From Cognatiyoonia sp965661665 (lineage in GTDB: Bacteria > Pseudomonadota > Alphaproteobacteria > Rhodobacterales > Rhodobacteraceae): a DNA stretch of 64,000 nucleotides. Positions 34,463 to 43,663 of the stretch are shown here, in pieces. The notes beneath the pieces were generated by a model. The model saw only the letters and a list, made by a program, of their open reading frames with translations. It was not told the DNA's origin and searched no databases. Numbering within the stretch: position 1 is the first letter of the stretch; each line of letters opens with the position of its first letter. A program made the translations under genes and the position numbers. The stretch covers positions 62,001-126,000 of the forward strand of contig NZ_CBFIEO010000002.1 in the NCBI RefSeq assembly GCF_965661665.1, written 5' to 3'.

Positions 34463-35577
34463 GCCCGTTCGACGAGGACGGAACCGACTGAATAACCCGC
34501 CCCAAAGGAACAGATGATACCCTTGTCGCCCGCCTTCAGGTCATCGGAGTTCTGCGAGAAGGCTATGATCGACCCAGCCGAAGACGTGTTGGCATAATCT
34601 TGCAAAATGTTAGGCTGTTCGCCCGCTTCCGGTGTCCGACCGAGCACTTTTTTGCCTATGTAGTCGTTCATCGTCTTATTGGCCTGATGCAGCCAAAGCC
34701 GCTTCAGATCATCCGCGACGACGCCTTCCTCTTCCATATGGGAGGCAATGTGCTGACTGACCAAAGGAAGGACTTCTTTGAACACCTTCCGCCCGTTTTG
34801 CATGAACTGCATATCGCGGCGGTCTTCCATCTGGTCATGAGCGCGGCGCAGGTAGCCGTTGTTGTTTCGGATGTTGTTAGAAAATTGTGTAGCACAGCGG
34901 GCCGAATGGACCTTGAAGTGATCGCCTTTTGCGTCTTCCTCACGTTGTAGAGCGGTTGCGGTGGCCACGTCGCCAAAGATGAAATGGCAATCGCGGTCGC
35001 GCCACTCTAAATGCGCGGAACATATTTCCGGGTTAACGACCAGTGCGGTGCGCACGGACCCAGTGCGGATCATGTCAGTTGCGGTCTGGATGCCGAAGGT
35101 GGCGGAAGAGCAGGCCACGTTCATATCAAAGGCAAATCCGCCAGCACCTAGGAGGCTCTGAATCTCCACTGCGACGGCAGGATAAGCGCGTTCCATGTTG
35201 GAGGCGGCGCAGAGCACCAGTTCAACCTGATCGGCTGCAATGCCAGCCTGATCCAACGCTTTTTGGGCGGCATCTACGGCAATCTCCGCCATGATTGCGG
35301 GCGCATCATCGGGGCGCGGGGAAAACTTTGGCGACATGCGGGTGGGGTCCAAAATCCCATCTTTGTCGAGCACGAAGCGTTGTTCAATCCCGCTCGCCGC
35401 GACGATGAAATCGGCAGAGGAATGCGGGATCGGCTCCATCTCCCCCGCCTCGATGGCGGCGGCGTTCTTGGCGTTTTCTAGATCGGCGTAGGCGTTGAAC
35501 GCTTCGACCAATTCGTCGTTGGTGATGACGTTGTCAGGTGTGGAAACACCCGTACCAGTGATGGCGACGTTGTGCAT
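34459..35577 (-). CDS. Beta-ketoacyl-ACP synthase III, FabH2 (beta-ketodecanoyl-ACP synthase) type
   Basis: A 372-residue thiolase-fold enzyme. The nucleophile Cys is in MNVACSSATFGIQ, the His in FWLHQAN-type WLHQANKTMN, and the Asn in YANTSSAGSIIA. The long N-terminal insertion (NAKNAAAIEAGEMEPIPHSSADF) and overall sequence resemble Pseudomonas aeruginosa PA3286, which extends octanoyl-CoA to beta-ketodecanoyl-ACP and so feeds degraded fatty acids into synthesis. The ATG at 35577 (MHNVAITGTG) is chosen by that homology over an in-frame ATG eight codons earlier. Roseobacters have a separate essential FabH elsewhere. Confidence 0.85.
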   Translation of the reverse strand: MHNVAITGTGVSTPDNVITNDELVEAFNAYADLENAKNAAAIEAGEMEPIPHSSADFIVAASGIEQRFVLDKDGILDPTRMSPKFSPRPDDAPAIMAEIAVDAAQKALDQAGIAADQVELVLCAASNMERAYPAVAVEIQSLLGAGGFAFDMNVACSSATFGIQTATDMIRTGSVRTALVVNPEICSAHLEWRDRDCHFIFGDVATATALQREEDAKGDHFKVHSARCATQFSNNIRNNNGYLRRAHDQMEDRRDMQFMQNGRKVFKEVLPLVSQHIASHMEEEGVVADDLKRLWLHQANKTMNDYIGKKVLGRTPEAGEQPNILQDYANTSSAGSIIAFSQNSDDLKAGDKGIICSFGAGYSVGSVLVERA

Positions 35578-35678
35578 GTCGGGGCTCCCTTGAATGCACA
35601 TACACTGTGGTCCAAGCGACGTAATGTCCAGCCCAACGATGCGTCAAAAGTCAGTTCATGTCAGCGGACGACAATCTT

Positions 35679-36043
35679 CTATGTTGGGCCTTCTGGATTT
35701 GGCACGCCCACAAGCGTCGGCCGGTCAATCGGGGCCAGCTGGTCGCGGATGAAACCGCCAATATCGTCAATAATCCTTAGGTTATCGTCGTAGTAGGTGT
35801 GTTGAAAGAAATTCGACTCGGCCTCCGACGCATCTATCATGCTGACGGGGGAGAGGTCGTCATCCCCGAACTCCGTAGCGCCGATCCGCGCAAAGCCTTT
35901 GACGGCATGGCTGGCCTGCAGCGCAATGTCGTTGGAGGAGGCGTAGAGAGAGACTTGCGTCTGCGGCATATCCTCAAACACAGAGCGATGTCGTTGATGA
36001 AGATATCCGCGTCGATGTCAGGGGTGGCGAGGACGATGGAGGG
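35679..36043 (-). pseudogene. Remnant of a DUF900-type alpha/beta hydrolase, frameshifted
   Basis: Read leftward from 36043, the sequence gives PSIVLATPDIDADIFINDIAL. Then, after a frame change near 35980-35990, it gives VFEDMPQTQVSLYASSNDIA and a tail ending at 35679 with DRPTLVGVPNPEGPT. Both parts match the C-terminal portion of DUF900 esterases (P-D-I-D-A-D-x-F followed by the strand V-x-L-Y-x-S-x-x-D-x-A-L). A TAA stop just upstream and the lack of an N-terminal half show a truncated, frameshifted gene. It borders the AT-rich MazG-like gene and may mark the edge of an insertion. Confidence 0.7.
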
Positions 36044-36163
36044 TTATGATTCATTAACGCCGTATGTCCTGCCCGTTATGCCTGAACAAATTAACTTGGA
36101 TTTCCCGTCAAAGCTGTATGAGGATATCTCGAACTGAAACGGTAAAAGTGGACTGAATATTCC

Positions 36164-37165
36164 GTGGGATCAAAGGACATTGGTTCAATCGGCGCCGCCC
36201 AAAAATTTATCGCCCGCCTTTATCCAAACGACGATCGAGATTTTCCATATATTTATGGATACGCATCGCGACATCTTGGATTTGTAGCCAAGTGCATAAC
36301 GCAGGATAGGGATCCACGATCAGAGCTCGTAAAGGCAGCGGCATGGCTGTTGGCTCTTGGTAACAAACTAGAAATTGATCTCGAGAGATCAATAATTAAG
36401 CGCTACCCAGGAATTTGCCCATACTGCGTAGAGTCAACTTGCCGGTGCACGACAAAGAGTAAGAGACCGGTCAACGGACTACCCGCCTACAAAATACCCG
36501 AAGAGTTATTTTACAAGTCGGAAATCATGCTCCGAGAACAGGGCAAGAACTTCACTGAAATTGTAAGGGTTCTTAAGTCAATTTATCCCGGAAACCAGAG
36601 TACCTGGGATACAATCGGTGGTTGGAAACTGTCGGCAAAAATGCAAGAAGATTTGGCCGAAGTACATGAGGCGGCAAGGCGCCACCTAAACAGTAAGAAG
36701 CCAATAGAAGCTGTTACTAAAGAATTTGCAGATCTCTTTGCTTGGTTCCTTTCGGCATGGGAACTTTCCACTAGTGCAGGGTCTTTCGATGATGCTTTTA
36801 TAAGTTATTTCGTTCATGGATGCCCTGTTTGTGGTCGAGCCGAAGACTGCAATTGTGTGAACTTTGAAGATTCTGGGGTGCAATTAGTTGAGCCCAAGCA
36901 TGTCGATCAACTACGGACAATTTTCGAGGAATTTGCGAAAGCTGTCGGGATGGCCGATTCTGAACGTGACGCTGTAATTCGATCTCTAGCAACTGCGTCC
37001 GAGACACAATCGGAACCCGTCGCAGTTTCAGCAGTCGGCGAAACGAAGGCCGCAGTAACAAAATTTGAAAATAATTTGGATAATTCTGCGAAAACATCCA
37101 AGAATATTGCAACTTTAACAAGTGCAATGAGGACAATTTGGGAGAACTTTGGTTTCTTCGGTTAA
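36164..37165 (+). CDS. Orphan tandem MazG-like protein with two four-cysteine knuckles
   Basis: A 333-residue protein, AT-rich and with codon use unlike its neighbours. It is an internal duplication: residues about 13-95 and about 135-231 align (A-R-L-Y-P-N / K-S-I-Y-P-G; then W-L-L-A-L / W-F-L-S-A; then CPYC...CRC / CPVC...CNC). The second repeat has E166-x2-E169, 17 residues, then E187-x2-D190, the EXXE-12-28-EXXD metal motif of all-alpha NTP pyrophosphohydrolases. The first repeat has lost it (E54 then K57). C85, C88, C93, C95 and C220, C223, C229, C231 look like zinc sites. The start is a GTG with no strong ribosome-binding site. I infer a nucleotide-hydrolysing accessory protein, perhaps phage defence; the function is unproven. 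Confidence 0.6.
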   Translation: MGSKDIGSIGAAQKFIARLYPNDDRDFPYIYGYASRHLGFVAKCITQDRDPRSELVKAAAWLLALGNKLEIDLERSIIKRYPGICPYCVESTCRCTTKSKRPVNGLPAYKIPEELFYKSEIMLREQGKNFTEIVRVLKSIYPGNQSTWDTIGGWKLSAKMQEDLAEVHEAARRHLNSKKPIEAVTKEFADLFAWFLSAWELSTSAGSFDDAFISYFVHGCPVCGRAEDCNCVNFEDSGVQLVEPKHVDQLRTIFEEFAKAVGMADSERDAVIRSLATASETQSEPVAVSAVGETKAAVTKFENNLDNSAKTSKNIATLTSAMRTIWENFGFFG

Positions 37166-40100
37166 CCTTGTAGGGCTCTAACCTTAATCTCGCTCTCGGC
37201 GCTCTCTTTCATCGCCATCACCGCCGCCTGTGCGCCTGCGGCTGTCGTGTAGTATGGGATTTTGTCGTTCAAACACACGGCGCGCATGGAGCGGCTGTCT
37301 TCGACGGCGGCGGCGCCTTCGGTGGTGTTGAAGACCAGCGCGACCTCCCCATCCTTCATCTGGTCGATGACTGTACGGCCGCCTTCGTAGGCTTTGTTGA
37401 CGGTTTGTGCAGTTAGCCCAGCGTCATTGAGGAATTTAGCAGTGCCGCGTGTGGCGTATAGGGTGAAGCCAAGCTCCGTCAGGGTGCGCGCGGCGGCGAT
37501 GGTGTCGTCGGTTTTGTCGGCATCGCGCAGGCTAAGGAAGACGGTGCCTTCTGACGGCAGGGTGGTGCCTGCGCCAAGCTGTGCTTTCAGGAAGGCGCGG
37601 GGGAAGGAACGGGCCCAGCCCATGACTTCGCCAGTTGAACGCATCTCTGGCCCCAGGATCGTGTCGACACCAGGGAAGCGGTTGAAGGGCATTACAGCCT
37701 CTTTGACAGAGAACCACGGCGTGTTGGGATCGGCCAGCGTGAAGGCGTCGCCCAGCGGCATCGGCGTGTCATAGTCAGCCTCCGCATAGGGTTCGCGCAT
37801 CGGGAAGTTGCTGAGCGGCTCACCCGCCATCAGCCGCGCGGCGATTGAGGCGATGGCGCTGTCTGTTGCTTTCGCCACGAATGGCACGGTGCGGGAGGCG
37901 CGGGGGTTCACCTCGATCAAGTAGACTGTTTCGTTCTTCACCGCGAACTGCACATTCATCAGGCCCACGACCTTGAGTTCGAGGGCGAGGGCGACGGTTT
38001 GGCGGCGGATTTCTTCGATCATCGCCGCAGAAAGGGAGTGTGGCGGCAGGGAGCAGGCTGAGTCGCCGGAGTGTACGCCCGCCTCTTCAATGTGCTGCAT
38101 AATGCCTGCGACGTGGGTGTCTGTGCCGTCGGAGAGGCAGTCAACGTCCACCTCAACCGCGCCGGCAAGGTAGCTGTCGAGGAGGACAGGGCTGTCGCCG
38201 GAGACGACAACCGCATCGGAGATGTAGCGTTCAAGCTGGGATTGATCGCGGACGATTTCCATTGCGCGGCCGCCCAAAACGTAAGATGGGCGGATGACCA
38301 GCGGGAAGCCGATGTCTTTGGCTATTTCCAAGGCTTCTGCGTCGGTGCTGGCGATGCCGTTGACGGGTTGCTTGAGGCCCAGACGGTTGACGAGGTCTTG
38401 GAACCGCTCGCGGTCTTCGGCCAGATCGATGGCGTCGGGCGAGGTGCCCAAGATTAGGATGCCTGCTTCTTCGAGCGCGTTGGCGAGTTTCAGTGGTGTC
38501 TGGCCGCCGAACTGGACGATGACACCGAGCAGCATGCCGTTTTCCTGCTCCACCCGCAGGATTTCCATGACGTGCTCGAAGGTGAGCGGTTCGAAATAGA
38601 GCCGGTCGGAGGTGTCGTAGTCGGTGGAGACAGTCTCTGGATTGCAGTTGACCATGATCGTTTCATAGCCCTGATCCTTGAGCGCATAGCAAGCGTGGCA
38701 GCAGCAATAATCAAACTCGATCCCCTGACCGATGCGGTTGGGGCCGCCGCCTAAGACGACGACTTTCTTTTTGTCGGATGGCCGTGCTTCGCATTCCGCC
38801 TCGCCCATGACGGGGGTTTCGTAGGTGGAATACATATAAGGCGTTTGCGCCTCAAACTCCGCCGCGCAGGTGTCGATACGTTTGAAGACGGCGGTGACGC
38901 CGAGGTTGTGGCGGGCGTTTCTGATCTGGTCTTCGTCCCGGCCTGTGAGCTTGGCGAGGCGGGCGTCGGTGAAGCCCAGCATTTTGATCGCGCGGAGCTG
39001 GTTTTCGGTGACGGGCAGGCCGTCTTTACGCAGCTTCGCCTCCGCATCGATGATCTCGCGGATACGGTCGAGGAACCATGGGTCGAATTTGGTGACGGCT
39101 TGGATGTCGTCGTTGGATAGCCCTTCGCGCATGGCTTGGGCAATGACGCGCAGGCGGTCCGGCGTTTGTTGCGCCAGCGCTTTGGTGATCGCGGCTTTGT
39201 CAGGGGCGCCGGGGATGTCGATTTCGTCAAAACCCGTGAGGCCCGTTTCCATGGAGGCGAGGGCTTTTTGCATGCTCTCGTGGATGGTGCGGCCGATGGA
39301 CATCGCTTCGCCCACGGATTTCATCGCGGTGGTTAGATACGGTTCAGACCCTGCGAATTTCTCAAACGCGAAGCGTGGGATTTTGGTGACGACGTAGTCG
39401 ATGGTCGGCTCGAAGGAGGCGGGTGTGACGCCCGTGATGTCGTTGTCGAGTTCGTCCAGGGTGTAGCCAACGGCCAGTTTCGCCGCGACTTTGGCTATGG
39501 GGAACCCCGTGGCTTTGGAGGCCAGCGCGGAAGAGCGGGAGACCCTTGGGTTCATCTCAATCACGACCATGCGGCCATCGTCTGGGTTTACGGCCCATTG
39601 CACGTTGGAGCCGCCGGTTTCGACGCCAATCTCGCGCAGGACGTTGATCGAATGCGTCCGCATGATCTGATATTCTTTGTCCGTGAGCGTGAGCGCAGGG
39701 GCGACAGTGATGGAGTCGCCTGTGTGCACGCCCATCGGATCGACGTTTTCGATGGAACAGATTATGATCGCGTTGTCGGCTTTGTCGCGGACAACTTCCA
39801 TCTCGTATTCTTTCCAACCCAGCAGGCTTTCATCGACGAGGATTTGCGCCACGGGGGAGGCATCCATGCCGGTGCGGCAGTAGTGGATGTATTCCTCGCG
39901 GTTATAGGCCACACCACCGCCGGTACCGCCCATAGTGAATGCAGGACGGATGACGGCGGGGAGGCCGATCTCTTCCAGCGCTTCCAAAGCCAAACGCTCC
40001 CCTTCTTCGAGGATCTTGAACCGGTCGTTACCTTGGATGCGGGGCCACGGGCGTTGGTCTGGATCGTCAGCAAATGGCGCTGTGACGATGGTGGCTTTCG

Positions 40101-40530
40101 GGTTTTCAATGCCGAGGCGGTCCATCGCGTCGCGGAAAAGCTTGCGGTCTTCAGCCATTTCAATGGCGTCGCGGCGGGCGCCGATCATTTCGACGTTGAA
40201 CTTCTCCAACACGCCCATGTCGTCGAGCGCAAGAGAGGTGTTGAGACCTGTTTGACCGCCCATTGTTGGCAGGAGCGCGTCTGGTCGCTCTTTCTCAATG
40301 ATTTTGGCGACAACTTCGGGGGTGATCGGCTCGATATAGGTTGCGTCGGCCATGTTGGGGTCGGTCATGATCGTCGCAGGGTTCGAATTGACGAGGATTA
40401 CGCGGTAGCCTTCCTCTTTCAGCGCTTTACAAGCTTGCGCGCCGGAGTAGTCGAATTCGCAGGCTTGGCCGATAATAATAGGGCCCGCTCCGATGATCAT
40501 GATCGACTTGATGTCGGTACGCTTCGGCAT
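37162..40530 (-). CDS. carB: Carbamoyl-phosphate synthase, large subunit
   Basis: A 1122-residue enzyme making carbamoyl phosphate from ammonia, bicarbonate and two ATP, for arginine and pyrimidine synthesis. It opens MPKRTDIKSIMIIGAGPIIIGQACEFDYSG. It has two ATP-grasp halves (for example AFTMGGTGGGVAYNREE and PSYVLGGRAMEIV), an oligomerisation linker, and a C-terminal MGS-like allosteric domain (FTLYATRGTAKFLNDAGL). The small subunit carA is not adjacent, which is common in alphaproteobacteria. Its stop shares a TTAA with the convergent MazG-like gene. It is a single intact copy and core gene. Confidence 0.97.
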   Translation of the reverse strand: MPKRTDIKSIMIIGAGPIIIGQACEFDYSGAQACKALKEEGYRVILVNSNPATIMTDPNMADATYIEPITPEVVAKIIEKERPDALLPTMGGQTGLNTSLALDDMGVLEKFNVEMIGARRDAIEMAEDRKLFRDAMDRLGIENPKATIVTAPFADDPDQRPWPRIQGNDRFKILEEGERLALEALEEIGLPAVIRPAFTMGGTGGGVAYNREEYIHYCRTGMDASPVAQILVDESLLGWKEYEMEVVRDKADNAIIICSIENVDPMGVHTGDSITVAPALTLTDKEYQIMRTHSINVLREIGVETGGSNVQWAVNPDDGRMVVIEMNPRVSRSSALASKATGFPIAKVAAKLAVGYTLDELDNDITGVTPASFEPTIDYVVTKIPRFAFEKFAGSEPYLTTAMKSVGEAMSIGRTIHESMQKALASMETGLTGFDEIDIPGAPDKAAITKALAQQTPDRLRVIAQAMREGLSNDDIQAVTKFDPWFLDRIREIIDAEAKLRKDGLPVTENQLRAIKMLGFTDARLAKLTGRDEDQIRNARHNLGVTAVFKRIDTCAAEFEAQTPYMYSTYETPVMGEAECEARPSDKKKVVVLGGGPNRIGQGIEFDYCCCHACYALKDQGYETIMVNCNPETVSTDYDTSDRLYFEPLTFEHVMEILRVEQENGMLLGVIVQFGGQTPLKLANALEEAGILILGTSPDAIDLAEDRERFQDLVNRLGLKQPVNGIASTDAEALEIAKDIGFPLVIRPSYVLGGRAMEIVRDQSQLERYISDAVVVSGDSPVLLDSYLAGAVEVDVDCLSDGTDTHVAGIMQHIEEAGVHSGDSACSLPPHSLSAAMIEEIRRQTVALALELKVVGLMNVQFAVKNETVYLIEVNPRASRTVPFVAKATDSAIASIAARLMAGEPLSNFPMREPYAEADYDTPMPLGDAFTLADPNTPWFSVKEAVMPFNRFPGVDTILGPEMRSTGEVMGWARSFPRAFLKAQLGAGTTLPSEGTVFLSLRDADKTDDTIAAARTLTELGFTLYATRGTAKFLNDAGLTAQTVNKAYEGGRTVIDQMKDGEVALVFNTTEGAAAVEDSRSMRAVCLNDKIPYYTTAAGAQAAVMAMKESAESEIKVRALQG

Positions 40531-41082
40531 GGCGGCAGCCCCTTTTCAATTTTTCATTTGGGCACTCCCCTGCGCCCAAATTGTCGTGCGTTATACGCAT
40601 CGGGACGCGGCCTGCAAGGGGCCAGTGGGCATTATTTTTAGGGCGATGGGGCAAGCGGGGGGTTAATCCCTTGGGGCGGGCGAAAAATTCAGCGGATGTG
40701 TAGAAACAAACTGCCTTCGCACGCGTCCCACGCGGCAGGAGTTGGCCTGTGAGTGGGCTGCATTCCCCAGATCCCGTCTGATGCAATGCCCCTTTAGTTC
40801 AAATGGGCCAACATCTGACAGGACAAATCACAGTGGGGTTGTGATCTGTTAATAGGTGTATTGACCGGTTCGGATGCAATTTATACGGGAAAATCTGCCC
40901 GCGCGGCGTCAGAAATGAACAAAAGAGGGGTGACCCCACGTCGCCAAAGATGGCCTTTTTGTGGGACGAGATCGCATTTGCTCGAGATGGCTTTGTTTCC
41001 AAGGAATATTTGGAGTGCGATGGCTTGACTTCGCGGCGTTGAATTGGTCAACCCTCCCCACCGTGAAATAAGGGATAGAGCC
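40531..41082. other. Non-coding region between divergent carB and aspS
   Basis: About 550 bases with no supportable gene. It should hold the carB (leftward) and aspS (rightward) promoters. A perfect 11-bp inverted repeat GGGGTGACCCC lies at 40927-40937. TTGGCC near 40742 and GGCCAA near 40806 could pair to close a roughly 70-base stem. I see no tRNA fold, no terminator and no convincing sigma-70 pair. Confidence 0.6.
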
Positions 41083-42942
41083 ATGCACGCTTATCGTAGT
41101 CATTCTTGCGCTGAATTGACGTCTGCTGAGGTGGGGCAGACCGTCCGCCTGTCAGGATGGGTCAATCGGGTCCGAGATCACGGTGGTGTTCTGTTCATCG
41201 ATTTGCGCGACCACTATGGGATGACGCAGGTGCTCTGCGATCCTGACAGCCCTGTGTTTGCCGAGGTCGAAAAGGTGCGCAGCGAATGGTGTATCCGCAT
41301 CGACGGTGAGGTGAAGGCGCGCGACCCAGAGTTGGTCAATCCGAAGATCCCAACGGGTGAGATTGAAGTGTTCATCCGCGACATGGAAGTTTTGGGTGCG
41401 TCGAAAGAGCTGCCCCTGATGGTGTTTGGCGATCAGGAGTATCCGGAAGAGACACGTCTGAAGCATCGCTACCTCGACCTGCGCCGTGAGGCGATGCAGG
41501 ACAATATGAAGCTGCGCTCTGACGTGGTCGCCTCCATCCGCAAGCGGATGTGGGAGAAGGACTTCCGCGAGTATCAGACGCCGATCATCACGGCGTCGAG
41601 CCCAGAGGGTGCGCGCGACTTCTTGGTGCCGTCGCGGTTGCATCCGGGCAAGTTCTACGCGCTGCCACAGGCACCGCAGCAGTTCAAGCAGCTGATTATG
41701 GTCAGCGGTTACGACAAGTATTTCCAGATTGCGCCGTGCTTCCGCGATGAAGACCCGCGGGCAGACCGCTCCCCCACCGATTTCTATCAGCTCGACATGG
41801 AGATGTCGTTTGTGGAGCAGCAGGACGTCTTTGACACGATCGCGCCAGTGATTGCGGGCGTGTTTGAAGAGTTTGGCGGCGGTCGCAAAGTGGATGCGCC
41901 AGCGGAGTGGGAGCAGATTTCCTATCGCGACGCGGCGCTTTGGTATGGCTCTGACAAGCCCGACCTGCGCAATCCTATTAAAATGCAAGTGGTCTCCGAC
42001 CACTTCCGCGATTCTGGCTTTGCGATATTCGCAAAGCTGTTGGAGCAAGAGGGCACCGAAGTGCGTGCGATCCCTGCGCCGACAGGGGGCAGCCGCAAGT
42101 TCTGTGATCGGATGAATGCCTTTGCGCAGAAAGAAGGCTTGCCTGGGATGGGCTATATCTTCTGGCGCGAAAAGACAGCGGATGCGGTGGCGCAAGAGCT
42201 GGGCATCACCGTCAAAGAAGCGCAGGCGAAGTTGAAATCGGGCGAGGTTGAAGGCGGCATGGAAGCCGCTGGACCGCTGGCCAAGAACATCGGGTCGGAG
42301 CGGACGGAGGCCATTCGCCAGCAGCTGGGGCTTGGTCTGGGGGATGCGGCGTTCTTCCTTGGTGGCAAGCCGAAGGCGTTTGAAGCAGTCGCGGGCCGTG
42401 CGCGGGTTGTCATTGGTGATGAGCTGGGTCTGACGGACACGAAGCGTTTTGCCTTTGCATGGATCGTGGATTTCCCGATTTACGAGCGCGATGCTGAGAC
42501 AGGCAAGATTGATTTTGAACACAACCCCTTTTCGATGCCGCAAGGCGGGATGACGGCGCTTGAGGGTGATCCTGAGCAGGTCTTGGGCTTCCAGTATGAT
42601 TTGGCGTGTAACGGCTATGAGCTGGTGTCGGGGGCCATTCGGAACCACCGGCCAGAGATCATGTTCAAGGCGTTTGAAATCGCAGGCTACGGGGCCGATG
42701 AGGTTGAAAAGCGCTTTGGCGGCATGGTCAATGCCTTCCAATATGGTGCGCCGCCACACGGGGGTTGTGCCGCTGGGATTGACCGTATTGTGATGCTCTT
42801 GGCGGATGCGGAGAATATCCGTGAGGTCATCATGTTCCCGATGAACCAACGCGCCGAAGACCTGATGATGGGTGCGCCGAGTGAGCCGATGAACGAGCAG
42901 TTGCGCGAGTTGCGCCTGCGGGTGTTGCCGCCAGAGGATTAA
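41083..42942 (+). CDS. aspS: Aspartyl-tRNA synthetase
   Basis: A 619-residue class II synthetase. It has an N-terminal OB anticodon-binding domain (GWVNRVRDHGGVLFIDLRDHYG), motif 2 near CFRDEDPRADRSPTDFYQLDMEMSF, a bacterial GAD insertion, and motif 3 in GGCAAGIDRIVMLLADAENIREV. The ATG at 41083 starts the conserved MHAYRSH; an in-frame ATG 13 codons earlier has no homology. Alphaproteobacteria usually have the non-discriminating form that also charges tRNA-Asn; that cannot be settled here. The following gene starts ten bases downstream. Confidence 0.97.
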   Translation: MHAYRSHSCAELTSAEVGQTVRLSGWVNRVRDHGGVLFIDLRDHYGMTQVLCDPDSPVFAEVEKVRSEWCIRIDGEVKARDPELVNPKIPTGEIEVFIRDMEVLGASKELPLMVFGDQEYPEETRLKHRYLDLRREAMQDNMKLRSDVVASIRKRMWEKDFREYQTPIITASSPEGARDFLVPSRLHPGKFYALPQAPQQFKQLIMVSGYDKYFQIAPCFRDEDPRADRSPTDFYQLDMEMSFVEQQDVFDTIAPVIAGVFEEFGGGRKVDAPAEWEQISYRDAALWYGSDKPDLRNPIKMQVVSDHFRDSGFAIFAKLLEQEGTEVRAIPAPTGGSRKFCDRMNAFAQKEGLPGMGYIFWREKTADAVAQELGITVKEAQAKLKSGEVEGGMEAAGPLAKNIGSERTEAIRQQLGLGLGDAAFFLGGKPKAFEAVAGRARVVIGDELGLTDTKRFAFAWIVDFPIYERDAETGKIDFEHNPFSMPQGGMTALEGDPEQVLGFQYDLACNGYELVSGAIRNHRPEIMFKAFEIAGYGADEVEKRFGGMVNAFQYGAPPHGGCAAGIDRIVMLLADAENIREVIMFPMNQRAEDLMMGAPSEPMNEQLRELRLRVLPPED

Positions 42943-42952
42943 GGCCGGAGGC

Positions 42953-43663
42953 ATGGACCGGGTTTTGGGGGCCAAGCTGCCAGATTTTCCGCCTGTGGTG
43001 GAGCCGCGCGGGTTACATCTGGTGGGGACTTGGGCGGAGTTGCGGCCTTTGGATGTTGCGCGCGACGCGCCCAGGCTTTGGGCGCAGATGGCGGGGGCGG
43101 ATTGGCTATGGGATTATCTGTTTGAGCCAGCACCGCAGAGTGAGGCGGAATTTACCTGCATTTTGTCAGAGTTGGCCGCAAAGGACGATAAATTTGCCTA
43201 TGTAATCCGCGTAAAGGGGGATGAAGCGTCGCTGGGCTATGCCTGTTTTTGGACGACTGTTCCCGCGATGGGTAGCAATGAGATTGGCAATGTGAACCTG
43301 TCGCCTGCGGTGCAGCGGACGCCTGTCGCGACGGAGGCGTTTTTTCTCATGAACGACTGGGTGTTTCAGAACGGCTATCGCCGGATGGAATGGAAATGTA
43401 ATGCGCTCAACGCCCCCTCCCGCCGCGCGGCGGAGCGATTGGGTTTCAGTTTTGAAGGGATGTTCCGAAATCATTTGGTGGTGAAAGGGCGCAATCGCGA
43501 TACGGCGTGGTTTGCGATCACGGATGCCGATTGGCCAGCGCTGCGGGATGCCTACCTCACGTGGTTGTCGCCAGAGAATTTCGATGCCGAGGGTCATCAA
43601 AAACAGTCCTTGTCATCGCTGACGAGGCCCCTGCTTTACGCGACGGATCCCATGCTTAGATAG
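42953..43663 (+). CDS. GNAT-family N-acetyltransferase (RimJ/RimL-like)
   Basis: A 236-residue acetyltransferase with a short N-terminal extension. RLLGF-type acetyl-CoA binding is seen in NAPSRRAAERLGFSFEGMFRNHLVVKGRNRDTAWF, the usual C-terminal half of the RimJ/RimL group that acetylates protein N-termini or small amines. A GGCCGGAGG sequence before the ATG and the ten-base gap suggest co-transcription with aspS. It overlaps the convergent response-regulator pseudogene by eight bases. The target is unknown. Confidence 0.85.
   Translation: MDRVLGAKLPDFPPVVEPRGLHLVGTWAELRPLDVARDAPRLWAQMAGADWLWDYLFEPAPQSEAEFTCILSELAAKDDKFAYVIRVKGDEASLGYACFWTTVPAMGSNEIGNVNLSPAVQRTPVATEAFFLMNDWVFQNGYRRMEWKCNALNAPSRRAAERLGFSFEGMFRNHLVVKGRNRDTAWFAITDADWPALRDAYLTWLSPENFDAEGHQKQSLSSLTRPLLYATDPMLR

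Noticed and set aside
41152..42975. 607-codon open frame antisense to aspS
   Set aside because: It mirrors the codon structure of aspS on the other strand, shows no recognisable domain and has an Arg/His/Leu-rich composition typical of GC-rich shadow frames.
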